Positions 13,076 through 26,473 of a stretch of DNA of 64,000 nucleotides are shown here, piece after piece (positions within the stretch are counted from its first letter, which is position 1; each line of letters opens with the position of its first letter). The notes under the pieces are model-generated. The model was not told the origin of the DNA and ran no database searches. It worked only from the letters and a program-made list of their open reading frames with translations. The DNA is from Volvox africanus (taxonomy: Eukaryota; Chlorophyta; Chlorophyceae; Chlamydomonadales; Volvocaceae): the NCBI GenBank assembly GCA_030268105.1, contig BSDZ01000003.1, positions 1,488,001-1,552,000 of the forward strand, written 5' to 3'. Both the position numbers and the translations under genes were made by a program.

Positions 13076-13987
13076 ACGAACAATGTCGCTGAGCAGTCAG
13101 TCGCGACAGTCGGCCATGTATGGGCCAGATACCAGTACAATACTAAGTCGCATAAGGCGAGTCAAGGGGCCTTTGAAGCTCTCAGTTACTACAATGGTAT
13201 CTAGATAGATCCGTTAGTTGCAAACCTTGAGGTCCCCGGTTCGTTCCCACCAGAAAATATGTAACTTATGCAATTGTCCTGACGTTATCCTACTTCCCTA
13301 CGATTGTAGGAGAGTACTTGAGTACCAAATAAGAAGTCATGCTTAGGAAGCTTAGGAAAACCCTGAGTGCTTGGGCGCATGGGGGACTTGACACATGTCG
13401 TAACGTGGTAAAAGTCTATAACCTCCCATGGCCGGAGTAGGCAATGTTAGCATCAGCTGATAGGGTCAATGTGCCCCAGACGTGCCCCTCCAGAGGAGGG
13501 GAAATGTAGTGGTCGTACATGTAGGGCCCACATACCAGCACAATGTCAAAGGGCAGAAGCACTCTGTCAGCATCTCAAGAGGCCTTTGCGGCTTTCAACT
13601 ACAAGTCCGGTATTGTTCCAGTCATACGTGCGAATCATGCGGTTAGTAAATGCCTGATGGCAAGACACCCTGGATTCATCAGCTTAGGCTATCACCTGTT
13701 AGGTTTGCATAGTTGCGTAGTCGATCACATCCTGTAATCATATTTACCCCCACCTTATCAATCGACCTCATTAAATCTCATCACCGTCCATCTCCTTTCG
13801 CCAGCAGCCATATGCACGGCCCTCACCCGCCCCGCATCCTGCACCATCCCCAGCAACAGCACCCCAGCACCTTAAACCCACATAAGCAGCTACAGAAATA
13901 CCAATCCTAATAAGGGCCCTTCACGCGCTATGCAGGCACAGCCCGAACCCCTGCAGTGATCAGATGACCCCTTTCCAGGGGGTCCTG

Positions 13988-16900
13988 TCAAGCTGGCAGG
14001 GGATCCGACACCTCAAGTCGGCCCAGTGCAGCGGCGGTACCCAGTGGGGACGCCGCCGCCAACTGTCGCCGCCACACTGCCATGCTATCCGCTGCGGAAG
14101 ACAGGCCATATACACGCGCCTGTAGCGCCGCCAGCGGCTTTGCACCGTCCTCCCGCAGACTGTCTTGCACCAGCGCAGTGTGCCCCGATAGCATTGCGGC
14201 TAGCAGAGCTGCGGCCTCACGGCCGCTGCTGTCAGCACCTGGTGCCACAGAATGTAGCAGCGAAGGAAGGTCCACATTCATGCCCACCTGCTCTCGGGAA
14301 CCAGTCACGTTAAGGGAAATGTCAGCTTTGGGAGCTAAAGTAAAGGCAAGGCAATTTCGAAAAGCAAGACGAATTCGAAAGCAGGCCAAACATCGCACCG
14401 GAACTAGAAAGCGACACAGCTGCTTGATGACTCTTCATAGCCGATCCATGCCTCTATAGCCTCGCCTTGCTTCAACCCGTAATCCGTGGCCGGTTACCTG
14501 CGCCATGATGCTCCCAAGCGTGCGCAACTGATCGCCCCCGAGGAAGACGGCATTGACAAGCAACGGCTTGACGAGGTGCCGTACGACATCATGCGAGCCA
14601 GCACGTTGTAAGTCTTCCATCAAACCCAGCACCAACTGCACCGTGTCGGCGGTGGGGCCACCGCCAGCAACGCTAGGTCCGTCACGACCAGGTGCGCGCG
14701 ACGCCACGACCGCCGTGGCCGCGGCTCGGGCGCTGCTGCTGGCGGTCCGAAGCGGTTCAGTCCAGTCCAGATCCTCTGGGTGTGCCGGAGCTGTGGGTGC
14801 AAGCGGGTTTCGAGATTCGGTAATGGAATTCAAGGAAGTATCAAGCAGACAAACCAGCCCACTCACAGACCCACGCCCTTCCCTTATCTTACTTTTAGTT
14901 TCGTCCCCATACCCTAATTATTACGAAGGAAAGCAGACGAACAACATTTCTTTGGTCCCCAGGGATTCCATACTAATGCTTGTGACACTGGGACATACGT
15001 TTTCCATTGCATACTAGTACCGGGTCCATATTTTCCACCTGCTTCAAGGACAGATATTTTCCTGGTTGTGAATGACCAGCCATCGTATCAGCTTCCTCGC
15101 GCTTTTCGTTCTTTTATTTGCTTTTCCATTTACGTTTAATTGCCCCATAATCGTCTCACACGTTTCTCGTTCGAACTACAGTTTTCCTCTAGCGTTGCAC
15201 TGCTATTCGGTCTTGCTTGCATTTACTTTCTAATAGAGCATTCTTGCGGATATACATGTTAGTAGACATTCACCAACCATTCGCCGGTGCGCCCCCCTCC
15301 GCCATGCTCAGGTCCACAAAGTCGTCACCAAGCCGTATCCCGCCTCCGCCTCCGTACGCAAAGCTGTCACCACCGCCATGACCGTTAGCAAATGCCACCG
15401 TGGCGACACTGCTGCAGAACTGCCCGGGCGGCGGCCGCACGGTGTAGCCAAGCAGCAACGCATCCGCCGCCTCCACAGCTTGCTGCCAATGGCGCAGTGC
15501 GACCCGCAGGCGAAGCTGCGTTTGCAGGGAGATCCCAGGAAGATTCACGGCCGCAGCCGCGGCCCTTTGGCCGTCCATGTCCAACATGAGAGAAGCCAAC
15601 TCATCGTGTAGATTGGGAGCGAGCGCGCGGGACGCTAAGGAGACGGCGCCTGGGTGAAGGAAAGGAAGTTTTGCTGCGGGTGCCTCTAAATGGAAAATGG
15701 AAAATCAGGAGAGGTGCTAGCGGAACGAGGCCATCGGAGTGTCATGCACCGGGAGGGAAGTGGACACACTAGGCCATGGGCCTCACAACGAAATGGTACG
15801 CAGGGTATACCCTGCGTCGACCTGTCGACCTGCTCAACCCTCCCACCCAAACTATTACCACACCTTCAAGCCCCCACCCTATTTGATCCTTCCGTCCTCT
15901 GCACGCACCGTGCAGATCGCCTGCCGCTACCATGCTGCAGCACCTCAGCCCTGGGTGCGAAAGCCCCAGCGCAAATGGCTGGCCCAGCACCCCCACCATC
16001 CATAGGCAGCCGTCTCGCGGGCCTAACAGCACCAGCGGGCCGGGTGGCCTTATCGCGGGGGCCGGTAAAAATCCCTCCTGCGCAAGGGCGCCTCCGGCCA
16101 CGGAGCCGCCAGCGCACACACCAGGGCCAGCGAGCGTGATAAGGCGCGCCGGGGGGGCGGCAGGTGGCGTCACGGCGGCGGTGGATACGGTGGATGGGTT
16201 TACGAGCGGCGGGAAAGGAGAAACCAGTGCAAACATTATGTGTGACGAAGTAGCTATGAAGAGCTGGCGGGCTGACCACTCAAGAGATTCGGCGCCGCAG
16301 ACAGGCAGCGAAACAGCCACCTGGAACTCGGGTCGAGCCCTGAGAAACGGAGAACAAAGTGGGTCGGGAAAAATGGCGAAATCATCCTCTCTCCTGCCCA
16401 CCGTACTTGTCGTCTTTCCCTGGAAGATCAACTAATTCGTCACTACTTACCTATAAATTATTCCTAGGAACAAAGATTGCTTTATTGAGGGGACGTTCCT
16501 TTTCGAGGCAGGCGTCACCGGGAGGGGAGGACGAAGCGAACCCTCTGTCCTCACAGAATCCCATCCACCCTGTGCAACACACCTGACAATTAACAGCTGG
16601 CTGGTATAGGCCATAGCCAGCATTGTCCGCGAGGGGTCCCAGCTCAGGTGCAGTGGCTCTGGAAGCTCAGGACCCACACGGCGGCCCGTCTCCCAGTCAA
16701 ACAGCAGCAGAGCAGGGGTAAAGCTGCGAGGAAGGACGAATGGGACACGGGACACGAGGGCGAATGAAGAAGAGGCAGCCATCGCGAGTGCTGTTATTCT
16801 ATTCACTTCGCTGTTGATGATGCAATCCGAACCGCTGCTACTCAACATGCGAATCTCTATGAATAAGTCAGCAGCGTGCACAAGTCCCATACTTGCAAGT

Positions 16901-19900
16901 AGCCATGCCAAAGCGGTAATTTGCGCCCTCTCTACCCCGCCACACACGCAGTCCTATTAAGGCCATACGGTGAGTGTCAGACCCTTGGACAAACAGCTGT
17001 GGTAATACCCACACGCGCGCCCCCCCACACCTGCCCGACGGCGCAAGGTCAGGCGCTTCTGACTGCAGCGCACGGCGCACAGTCACCGCCAGCAGTGGGC
17101 CACCTTGCACGAAAGACGGTATGTCGCCGCGCAAATCTAACGAAGGGGACATGCCACGCAGTGGCAGGGCCATCTCGCCGCCATCGCCGTGCAGCTGCTT
17201 AATTCGTATGGTAGCGCTGGCGGCGGCGGCTCTGGCGGCCGCCTCCGCCGCTGCAGCCACCATGGCGGCGTGTTTCTCACTCTTGCGTGGATCCTTATAG
17301 CGCTTGTCCGGCGCCTGTGTTATCGCTCGAGTGACAGGCGCGTCCTCCTCCAGCGCGGCAAAGACAGCGCGAGAGCTGTGCCATGCGACTGCGGTCCCGG
17401 TGCCCTGCGCAACTCTTGCATGGCCAAGGGCAGCGGTGGAAACGGGTTGGGAACTTGTGCTGGGAGGGACTGGGTGATTCACTACGTAACAGAGGTTGGG
17501 TGGCCTTAACTGAATGGAAGTAAATGGAGTTATTACGGGATTACTACAGGCAAAACGTGGAAGCCGAGGGGGACCATGATCCTCGTTCGGAATGGCCTCA
17601 CCTCCCTTCGGTCCCTTGCGTGTTGGACTGCACTTTCCTTCATTAGGCCTGTCGATTCTCTTACTTCAACAGACTCATGCAATCATAGCTCAGTCTTTTT
17701 CCGTGTCAACCCACCACGGACAACTCACTCTTTCCACGCAGCGGCGCCCTGCTGGTAGACTGCGTAGCGGCGGGCGCCGGGCCAGGCCACAGCCACGTAA
17801 CCGCCGTTGTGGCTCACCGTCACCAGCGGCCGGCTGATGGGAGCATCAGTAACGACCTGGGGTCCCGGAGGGAGGGGTTGCGGCGCGGACAGGCACCGCA
17901 AGAAGACATTGGGGTATTCACCAAGACCCAGCACTGTTTCCGGCAACCCGTGCTCAGAGCGTGCCTCGCAACTCTTCCCAGAAAAAGAGGCCAAACGGGT
18001 AGGAAGACAGGAGGATGCAGGTGTGTGTGTGTGTGCCGCGACCAACTGGCAGGTTGCGTCTGTACATGACACACTCACTGCAAGGTACAGGTATCGCACA
18101 ACAGCGGCCAAATGACCTGGCTGAAAGCAGGAAGCTTCCCAGCATCCGCGGACCCTCGCCTCATTGAGGCGCCACCCACCTCCAGCTTGCCCATGACTTG
18201 GTTTAGCGGGAAGTCCGTCAGATCCTGAGGGTGTAAAAACATCATAAAATGGATCCAGACCGGGGTATGTGAAGCCGGTTGCATGCAATTACGTCCGGGT
18301 TCGGAAGGGAATGAGCAGAAATGGAGCGGTCAGATTGAGGAAGGCGCCGCGTGGTTAGTAGGCCCGAACATGACCGCATATGGACATGTAAGGTGAGGGA
18401 TCGGAACGGTCATCTGCGTTCGGTCTCTTGGGAACACGAGTCCGTGCCAAACCGTAAGCCCTAACCTCGACCCCCTTTGCATGAGGGCAGCTGGCTGCGA
18501 GGTCTTACGTGGCCGCAAAGGTACGTTCTCCTCGCTCCAAAACCCCCGACTCAAGCGCCTCCGCCATCCAGCAAAAGATCTTCCTGCTGTTTGGCCCATC
18601 TTCGACGCCTTTGCCCAACTCCTACGATAGCATATACCACCACTGTACCATAATGTAAGACACATCACCCGGCGTCGTACCTGATTGGGCAGGGTTGATG
18701 CTGTCACGCAGATCACCTTCGTTCCCATGGCGGTGACGTATGTGACACCGCCGCCGCCACCACTGAATTTTAGACCCAACGCAGCGGCGCCATCGTCCCG
18801 CAGCGCCTGCGAAGGCGCTTCAAGTGGCAGCGAGGCCACCGGCAGCGGTTGATGTGGAGACACGACGGCTAGGATAGCTGTGCCGGCGTTCGTGGCCGCG
18901 GCCACAATGCTGGGCATCCGCGGGTGGACATGGATACCATAAACCTTGGGCATGCGCTTCTGACCTGGAAGATGTGCAAACGGGAAAGACCGCAATACTG
19001 CAACGCTGACGACGACGATGTCGGGAGTTTCATCCAGTGATTGTCAACTAGTCATGACTTCAGCTTCAGCGATAACTTCAGTCTGGGGACACAGACGAAG
19101 CCCGGGAAGCTGCTCCACTTCCTCCGATATCAGATTTTGAGCCAGGGTGAGGAATGAAGTCAGTGGGTTGAGAGTCAGGCCCACCATTTGCTTACAACCC
19201 ACCCGCTCACTCACCCGCGGGTATGAGGCCGTTCAGATTCACCGCTTGGCGCGGCTCGCCCCCATTCGCGTGCGCCAGCAGCAAACTGCCTGACTCTGTT
19301 CCCATCAGCAGGGTGTACACGCCGTTTGACATAAAGCCACGGGGCCAGTGGGCCATGCATGTCAGCGTGGTACCGTCTACCTTGGTGCGGACAACCTCGG
19401 ACGAAGTTCCCTGACCGGATCAGTACGGGTGGACAGGGAAACGACATAAGATATGGTAGGCGACGACGTGCTGAAAGGATTTTCGGACGGTTTAAGACAG
19501 TGGTGTTTATGGGATTAAAAGTAAGCGCAAAAGTCACAAGCGAAAAGGACGAGAATGCCACCTATAGGTCCGCGGGAAGGCGACAATGGGAAGGCTCACG
19601 CCATGCAAATTCAAATGCGAGGTGACAAGTACAAGCCCAGCGTGTCCGGAAGCCGTAGTAAATGAGAGGAGCATGAGGAGGAAAGGAGTGGAAACATAGG
19701 AACAGATGGGACACACGCCGGCGCAGTCCCGAGGCCAAAACAATCGCAAGATCGGAGGCGCCTACACAGGACAACAGGATGGGGACGTAACATGCAGGCC
19801 AGTGGGCTCATGGAGCAACGATGAGCATCGGGAGAATAACGACGGTGGTGAAGGTCCTTGTAATAATGGGTATGCAGAGAAACCAAAGGGGCCAGGCGGC

Positions 19901-22900
19901 TCCATACATGGCATCCGATGAAGTGAAGCGGCAAAGAGTGGACGCATAGAGCTCTCGTGCTGCGGAATGAATAAGATGCCATGGTTGATAAGGCTGCCGC
20001 AATTGATGTTGGATGCCACAGGGCTGCGCCTTGATGCGAGCTACAGGGTCCAGCGCGCGAACGCCTGGAGCAGATGGTGGGCTCAAATGGTTTGCTCAGC
20101 AGTGACCAACAGTGTGGCGTACAATGCCATGAAGTACTAAGGCCTCCAACTAAGCGCCAGACCAGCTGCTTTATCACTGCCTCAGCACCCTCAGGAAGAC
20201 ACCATGCACAGAGTGTGTGCAAACCCGCCTGCCTACCTTGGCGGGGTCCAAGCCACAAACCCGGTTGTCACTACCTGGCCGGAGAAAAGACAACAGTAAC
20301 GGTGGTGTGGGTGACTTCAGGAAAATCGCTCGCAGGACCAAAGGTTACAACCAGAAAAAACAGGACGCGGCTGTCCGACGCACACAGAAGGTAAAACTCA
20401 CTGACCATCTCATGAAAGATAGCATTGCAACAGATTTCCGGAACGTCAGGCTACTGTCGCGCTAAGTGCAACTACTCACCTCCCTTATTACTAGCCACAG
20501 CCCGTGTTCCTCCACGCCTAGCTCAGATCCACAATTGAATTGCTCTGCCAAATACGAAACCAAATGCTCCTGGGCCATACCGGCGCACTTACACTGTAGA
20601 CTGTCCCAGGCTTGCATATACTATAACCCACTGTCTAATCTCACCCTCTCGCCTTTTGCCGTCGGCAGTTCCCTGCACCTGCAATTATCTTCCACATTGC
20701 TACCTTAACCCACCCTAACTCCAACCCCTAAAAAACCTGCAACCAAACGGGATACCAATATTTCGTAATACACCGTCATACCCCTACCCATGAGCGAGCC
20801 TAACACCCAACCTCTTGCCATGCGCCTCAAGCAAGCCCACTCACCCGCAGAGAAGAGCCGGAAGTGTATGCTCTCCGGGTCTTCGTCTATTGGCACCACC
20901 ACCAGCGAGCCTGGAAGCAGCTCCCGCTCATGCGCCTTGTACTCGTCCCTGGGGCCCACCCCATCCACCATCGAGGCAGCTCCGCCCTGGTTGCCAGCAG
21001 CTGCAGAGTTGGCACTGCGGGGCCCCAGCGGCTCGTACAGCACCACTCGCCCACTTTGGTGTCCCACCGCAAGCGTGTCATGGCGATGTCCACGCATACT
21101 CAGCACGGCCATGGCTACCACGGGGGTCTTGTGCCCCGAAATCAGCCGGGCCACCGGCTGCTCGCACGAAGGAGGGGATTCCAGGACGAGTATCTATCTC
21201 ACTTTGCTGTTCAGATTTTGTGTGCACAGCATGGATGAGCATGGTATCTGGACGCCAAGGCATAGTAGTGGAAGCAACCACGCATGAAAGTCAAAAAGAA
21301 CTTTATGGCGGCTGCCCCGGCCTCCTTTTGAGCCATTCCTCCCACCATTCCTCCCTGCACGCCTGGATTCTTGATCCGCCACCCACCCTTTGACATGCTG
21401 GCAACCCGGTACCATTAGCTCCCATTCCCAAACACATGCATTCTACGAAAAGCCGAATAGCGACAGGCACTACCGCACTTCAGAACCCCGCTGTTGCGGT
21501 TAAATTAAGCTCATACCGAACCGGAGAACGAAAATCTTCATGTAAGCGTACGCGTGACGCCCCACGGTTAGCCCAACCTCAGACCTTTCGGCGCAACCTG
21601 TACCTTAATAGGGAAAAGCTGAACACACCGCACGATCCCGTCCGAGCAGCCCACTGCCAGAATCGGGCTTTCCAGCAATGTGCCATCCTGGATATTGGAC
21701 GCCCCGTAGGCCACGCCGGCGTGGCAAGTGACGCTGCCGAGAGTGGGGCCCGTCCGAAAGAGGAAGGCTAGCGAGGAGGGGCTCTTCCCCTCAAAGGCGC
21801 CCTTCCCCAGCTCCAGCACTCTTCGACTGGCCAGGTCCACCACCACCACCTTGCACTCGCAAGCTATCACCAGCAGCCTGAGATCGCAGCAATGCGAGGC
21901 GACAGCAGTAGTTCGCAGTGATTAGAGTATAAAAGACATTTTTCTGTTGCACGGCCCTTTGTGAGGACAGCCCATTGCTGCAACTTAAGGGCTCAGGCAG
22001 CGTGGCGTTTTGGAATTACCCACGGCGCATTACGCCCACGAAGCTGTATGGTCACCGCAGTTGGATATGCCATGTATGATATACTTCCATTAGCCGAGCA
22101 AAAGTGTAAGCTGTGGCATATGTATGCATCAACGACAGCAACGGCAGGGACGGCAACGGCCTTATCTGTCCGATCGAACTGGAGCTATTGTTCATCCTCA
22201 TCCGCGAACTCCATGTGTCACGCTGGTTGCACAACGCAAGTAACATTTTCGGCCTGACAGTGTATGAAATCCCTATTACCTTTGACCCCTGAGTGCTTTG
22301 ATATCATCAGCACGGGGTGGTGGTGTGCCACAACCAGCCACAGTCATGTGCTGCCATGTTAGCTGAACCTGCAGTGACACGTTGGGTGGCCCTTAGTGCC
22401 AATTTTACAGGTGCATGCGATTTTGGCACCAATATCAGCGCAACGAGACGGCGAAATCGCTCACCCCTTCCACTAGATGCACAGCGGACACGGCGTGAAG
22501 GTGAAAGATAAGCATGCGGGTTTCATCAGGGCATAGTCACAAATCCCTTTTCGGAAATATGCAGATCTACCTACATACTACACCTGAAGCTAACACTTGT
22601 TCACATATGATCATCATAAACAATTGCCTCCTGGCCACAGCCCACATGCCCCTTAATCCGATGTGACCCCTTAAAACCCACCTGCGCCACATCGCAGTCA
22701 AGAAAGCGCACGTCCTTCACATGGCCAGTGGGCTCCTTCTTGGCTCCACTGGGAATGGGATGGAGCAACGAGGGATTGGGTGTGAAGGCAGGGTCACGGT
22801 TGTGCAGTCGGGCCCATTCGGCGTCCATGCATAGATCATCATCAGAGCCGCCTAGCTGAGTCTCCCAAACCAGCTGCAGAAAGGGTAGCCCAAGGGAGCA

Positions 22901-23361
22901 TAAGACGTAAGGTCACATGGCCCAAAGCGATCCAGAAACTGCGAGGAAGCAACGGGGTTGGAGACTGGGAGCATCTGGGGAAGGACGTCAGCCGAGAGAA
23001 AGAAGCCAGTTGCGGGCCAACGCCAGCAGATCTAGTCATGCGGACCCAAGAAGGAGCCCACTGGCCATGGGTCATGTGCATGCAGCAGAGTGTCGAATGC
23101 GCAGATCGGGCATATGCTGAACATACTCGCCATACGGTATAAGAAGGAAACTGACCTGTCTTGTGCGCCAGTCCCAGACGGACACATTATCGCTCTTCGT
23201 CGTCGACACCACCCAAGGGAGGACGGGATGAAACTCCACCTGCCGCACCTGCCAAGCAAGGAAAGCGATGATGGCTCGGAAACTTGGTTGACCACAGTTA
23301 ACCATCTTGTGAATGAAATTACCTTGTCAGCGGCCGGATAAAATAAATTTAGCGCGAGCAT
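13988..23361 (-). CDS. TWD40-2: TSET/TPLATE complex subunit TWD40-2
   Basis: Seventeen exons, 1,215 residues: 23361-23323, 23248-23156, 22873-22682, 22368-22280, 21877-21604, 21157-20845, 20274-20237, 19410-19215, 18964-18681, 18224-18180, 17856-17729, 17414-17031, 16723-16583, 16339-15909, 15685-15278, 14790-14498, 14287-13988. Every phase closes. It follows Arabidopsis TWD40-2 along its length: an opening MLALNLFYPAADK before VEFHPVLPWVVS; WD-type blades with VSVWDW, GCSDGIVR and GGYVAVAWPG; an Ala-rich helix near residues 600-620; ARQLFIAT; GPRDGCLWM; LGLSHPGLRC; and a C-terminal alpha-solenoid. In plants the complex is an adaptor for clathrin-mediated endocytosis, related to the COPI F-subcomplex and AP complexes; the same role here is inference. 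The protein is somewhat shorter than the plant one, lacking its long low-complexity tail. Exons 15-17 are duplicated in copy B. Confidence 0.9.
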
Positions 23362-24505
23362 AAGGGCTCTCAAGTCAACACCTAGTGCCGTGAATTGTGC
23401 TACTTAACAGTGTATTGTACATTAGCAGTGTAGTCCAGGAACACAGTTAATTATCATTGTTATATGGATGCGTATAAGATTTGCAACAGAGCGGAGAGCT
23501 GGGCAAGCCCCGCCGGGTGTACGGCAAGTCAACCGCTACTCTCTGGCGTGTTTTGTTCCTTCTGGCATTTATTTCATTCATATGTATATCTATAGAAGGA
23601 CATTCCGCAAATCGAATATGTGCACAGGAAGAGGACAGGCTAACTCAAGTGTGGGCCCTTCAGCCAATCTAAAGATTTTTTGATTCACGGGAATATATCT
23701 ACTGGTTTATTAACATTAGTAAATTCGCTCCTTTTGTTAGTCGTGGCTCTATGTTCGCAGGATCCTGGTCCTGGCCATAAGTTGCTGCGGCACTTCTTTA
23801 CCCGTTTTCGGCACCGATATCATCTTTGTGGGAACCGCGGCGTGCCTGCTGTCACGTTCCCGGCGCTAACTTGAGGTGTGGGGCTCACGGTAGGCCCCGC
23901 CAAGGATGAATGCTTCAAAAGTACTTCCGCCCCCAAAAGCCCGAGTTCACGTTCGCCGAACAATAATTTAAACTGCTGACGTGCCATGTCATTTGCCCCT
24001 GATTTAGCCTATTTTGATGGAGCCGATCTATAATCCAGTTGCTTTCAGCCGGCCATCATGCCCTACATGTCAAGGAGCTTTGGGGCTTTAGCATATGAGG
24101 GATGGCGACCAAGGCCCCCTTACATGGAGCGACAATAGGAGCCCTTTCTTGGCGGGAAGCTCTTCCTTTACCTGGAAGCTGCAACGGGAATCATGGAGAT
24201 ATAGCTTCGCATAGAGACGTTGGGCTCTGATCAAGCTTGGGTGGCATTGCAGGAATTGATTTCAGCAAGCAATGTCTGTGTACCGCATCTGAGGCGCAAC
24301 GGGAATGCACATATATGGCCCGACGAAAACTAACGTATGTGGAAATGGGTTCGGTCTTAGTCAGGATACAATGTGGGGTGAAACAACAGGGGATAGAACT
24401 ATGCCGGCCACTGCATTGGGGTCTTCAGTGGTTTGGTTTGGTGTTTCACTGGGCAGGTACAGGACAGCAATCCATCCCTATCTAGGTGGATGCAAGGCAT
24501 CAGCT

Positions 24506-24531
24506 AGGGATACGTCCTGGGATACGTCCTG
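24506..24531 (+). repeat. Two-copy 12-bp tandem repeat
   Basis: The word GGGATACGTCCT occurs twice head to tail, with one mismatch in the first base of the first copy. Confidence 0.6.
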
Positions 24532-25030
24532 AGTACATAGGACTACTTCTGCAGCAAGGTCGATGTCAGGACAGTGTGGACCACTCGAGCTCCTATGTTT
24601 AATTTTAGCACCTACAATGTCTTTTGTGTGCCATAACGTAAGACTACTACATATATGAAGATTCCTGCATCTGGCTCCCAATACCACCGTATTGTATTAT
24701 TGATGTGGCAGGCCGGTGAGGAATGAAAGACCGATGAAAGACCGACCACACCCTGACAATATAGTTGCGCAGTGTCCCAGCCAGCAATCTGGAAAAATTG
24801 CGCCACAGTTCCTTCCTCGCGCTTCGTCAGCTGTATTTGGTGCACCAGAGTGGGCATTTGTTTGACAAGAAGCAGAGATAACCCAGCGCCTGTGCGCATA
24901 TCCTGCTATGGGTATTGGAGCATTGCTAGTCGCAGATGAAGGTTTTATTAATCATGAGGTAGGCGGCATGGTTCTCTGTGCCCAGGAATCACGGAGGTAA
25001 CCGAATCAGATGAATTCTTAGGATCCATCT

Positions 25031-25352
25031 GTTGTATCATGCTCTAAGAAAGAGCCCGCGAGTTAACGTCAGGATTAGACATCCTAATCATCATGATACT
25101 ATAATTATTCCCCCAAGCCAGATAGAAACTCACTTGGATTGGATTGGAACCCTCATGATTTGGTAAAGGAGTTCCCTAATTCCCAGATATCCACTTCAAG
25201 GAGGAGGGTTCGATAGCTCCAACTAGTCGCCCGCTTCCAACCTTGAGGGAAGCGTCTGACCCGCGCGGCCTAGTCTAGATACCAAGTTGTTGTATCATGC
25301 TCTAAGAAAGGGCTTGCTAGTTAAGGAAACAGACATCATAATCATAATGCTA
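25031..25352 (+). repeat. Pair of direct repeats, possible mobile-element remnant
   Basis: Two copies of a ~60-base sequence, about 257 bases apart in the same orientation, start near 25031 and 25288. Both contain TTGTATCATGCTCTAAGAAA, then diverged sequence with AGTTAA and a run like ACATC.TAATCAT. The copies are imperfect and no open frame lies between them. They could be ends of a small decayed element or a simple local duplication. Confidence 0.5.
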
Positions 25353-26473
25353 CACCATCTGAGAGGATGGTTCTTCAACCTTTCCTCACGAGCAAGTGGT
25401 CTCGAATTGGCACCAACAACTGTTTCATCAAACTAGGACTAAAGGCATTTCTGGAACCATTCAGTGGCCCAACCTGTTGTCAATGAAGTGGGTCACGGCC
25501 TCCACACATGCTCAGCATTGCTTGGGCTCGTTCCATGCACTGCTGCTTTCTACCCTTGTGATTATTAGGCTTGCGCACTGACAGACGTGTTTGTCCGTGG
25601 TGCCAAAATTGACACTCTGCAGGAGCTTATAAGGCCGGAGCAGCTGCGTGGCCCTGACACGCCGCTTGCAGGGACATCCCCCCACCCCAGGGAAAGATTC
25701 ATGCGGGAAAACAGGGCGGGGAACGCAAGAAAACACCCGGAACAAGGATGAACCTGCTAGACCACGCTAGACCAGAAAGCTCCATACCATTTGCAAGAAA
25801 ATTCGTCACAAATCGAACTATGGGACCACCACCAAGTTAACTCCGAGACCCACAGGACGGTGGCCCTTTCCGAAAGAGCTCTCAAAACTTCAAAATTTTT
25901 TGGATAATCCAATATGCCTTATCAAAATACCATACCAAAAAAATCAATCATCACTATTACAATCTTAAACGAATGGATGAATTACTCTAACCTTGCTCAT
26001 TTAATCTTGCCGATAACCGCTGTATCTATCGCCATTTTGGCAGTCTTTACTACAATATCCAAGATATCATGCTGAATTATTTGGCATTGTGCTAAAAACA
26101 TTGAATTACTCATTATCTCGCTTGTGCAACCCTTCGGTAGTACACCGATCGACGTAACGTTGGTAAAGCACCGCTGCAAACTATAACTAATCTTCATACA
26201 AAAGCCCGATTCATTTGTTCTATTTCATACATGATCTGCAGACGAGGCAGGAAGGGACACTATTGTACGGCAATATGTGCAATGTGGCAAACAACATCGA
26301 GACCTTACACATATCAGATTTTCCGGGCACAGCAATGTGCGTCGTATTATGCTTTTTGTAAACAATTTCTTTAAAACCGTTATGAGCTCTAAGGCTAATA
26401 AGGATAGTAACATAATATGAAACACGATACCTTTTAACGCGCGGTGTCGCGCCCATTTGGCGCATCCTACAAT

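Larger units (their letters stand above)
9401..13987. other. Long spacer, no supported gene
   Basis: About 4.6 kb without a gene I can defend. A plus-strand frame at 10266-10409 reads like a helical protein fragment (ending AGVYALANKQAKGEP then stop) but has no start or splice partner and may be a relic. An AT microsatellite and a G-rich degenerate repeat lie here. The right end holds the 3' untranslated region of the TSET gene. Confidence 0.45.
23362..26473. other. Divergent intergenic region
   Basis: Lies between the starts of the minus-strand TWD40-2 gene and the plus-strand armadillo gene, so it should hold both promoters. I see no clear TATA box or coding exon. A pair of direct repeats sits at 25031-25352, and a GC-rich hairpin-like word GGGGCTCACGGTAGGCCCC is near 23880. 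Confidence 0.5.

Noticed and set aside
13226..13252. GGTTCG word resembling a tRNA T-loop
   Set aside because: The flanking bases do not form a five-pair stem, and no acceptor, D or anticodon arm surrounds it. A similar word near 25208 fails in the same way.
20005..20071. Minus-strand stretch reading ALDPVARIKAQPCGIQ, taken at first as a TWD40-2 exon
   Set aside because: Its acceptor has the wrong phase. The exons at 20274-20237 and 19410-19215 join directly in phase 0 and align continuously with the plant protein.
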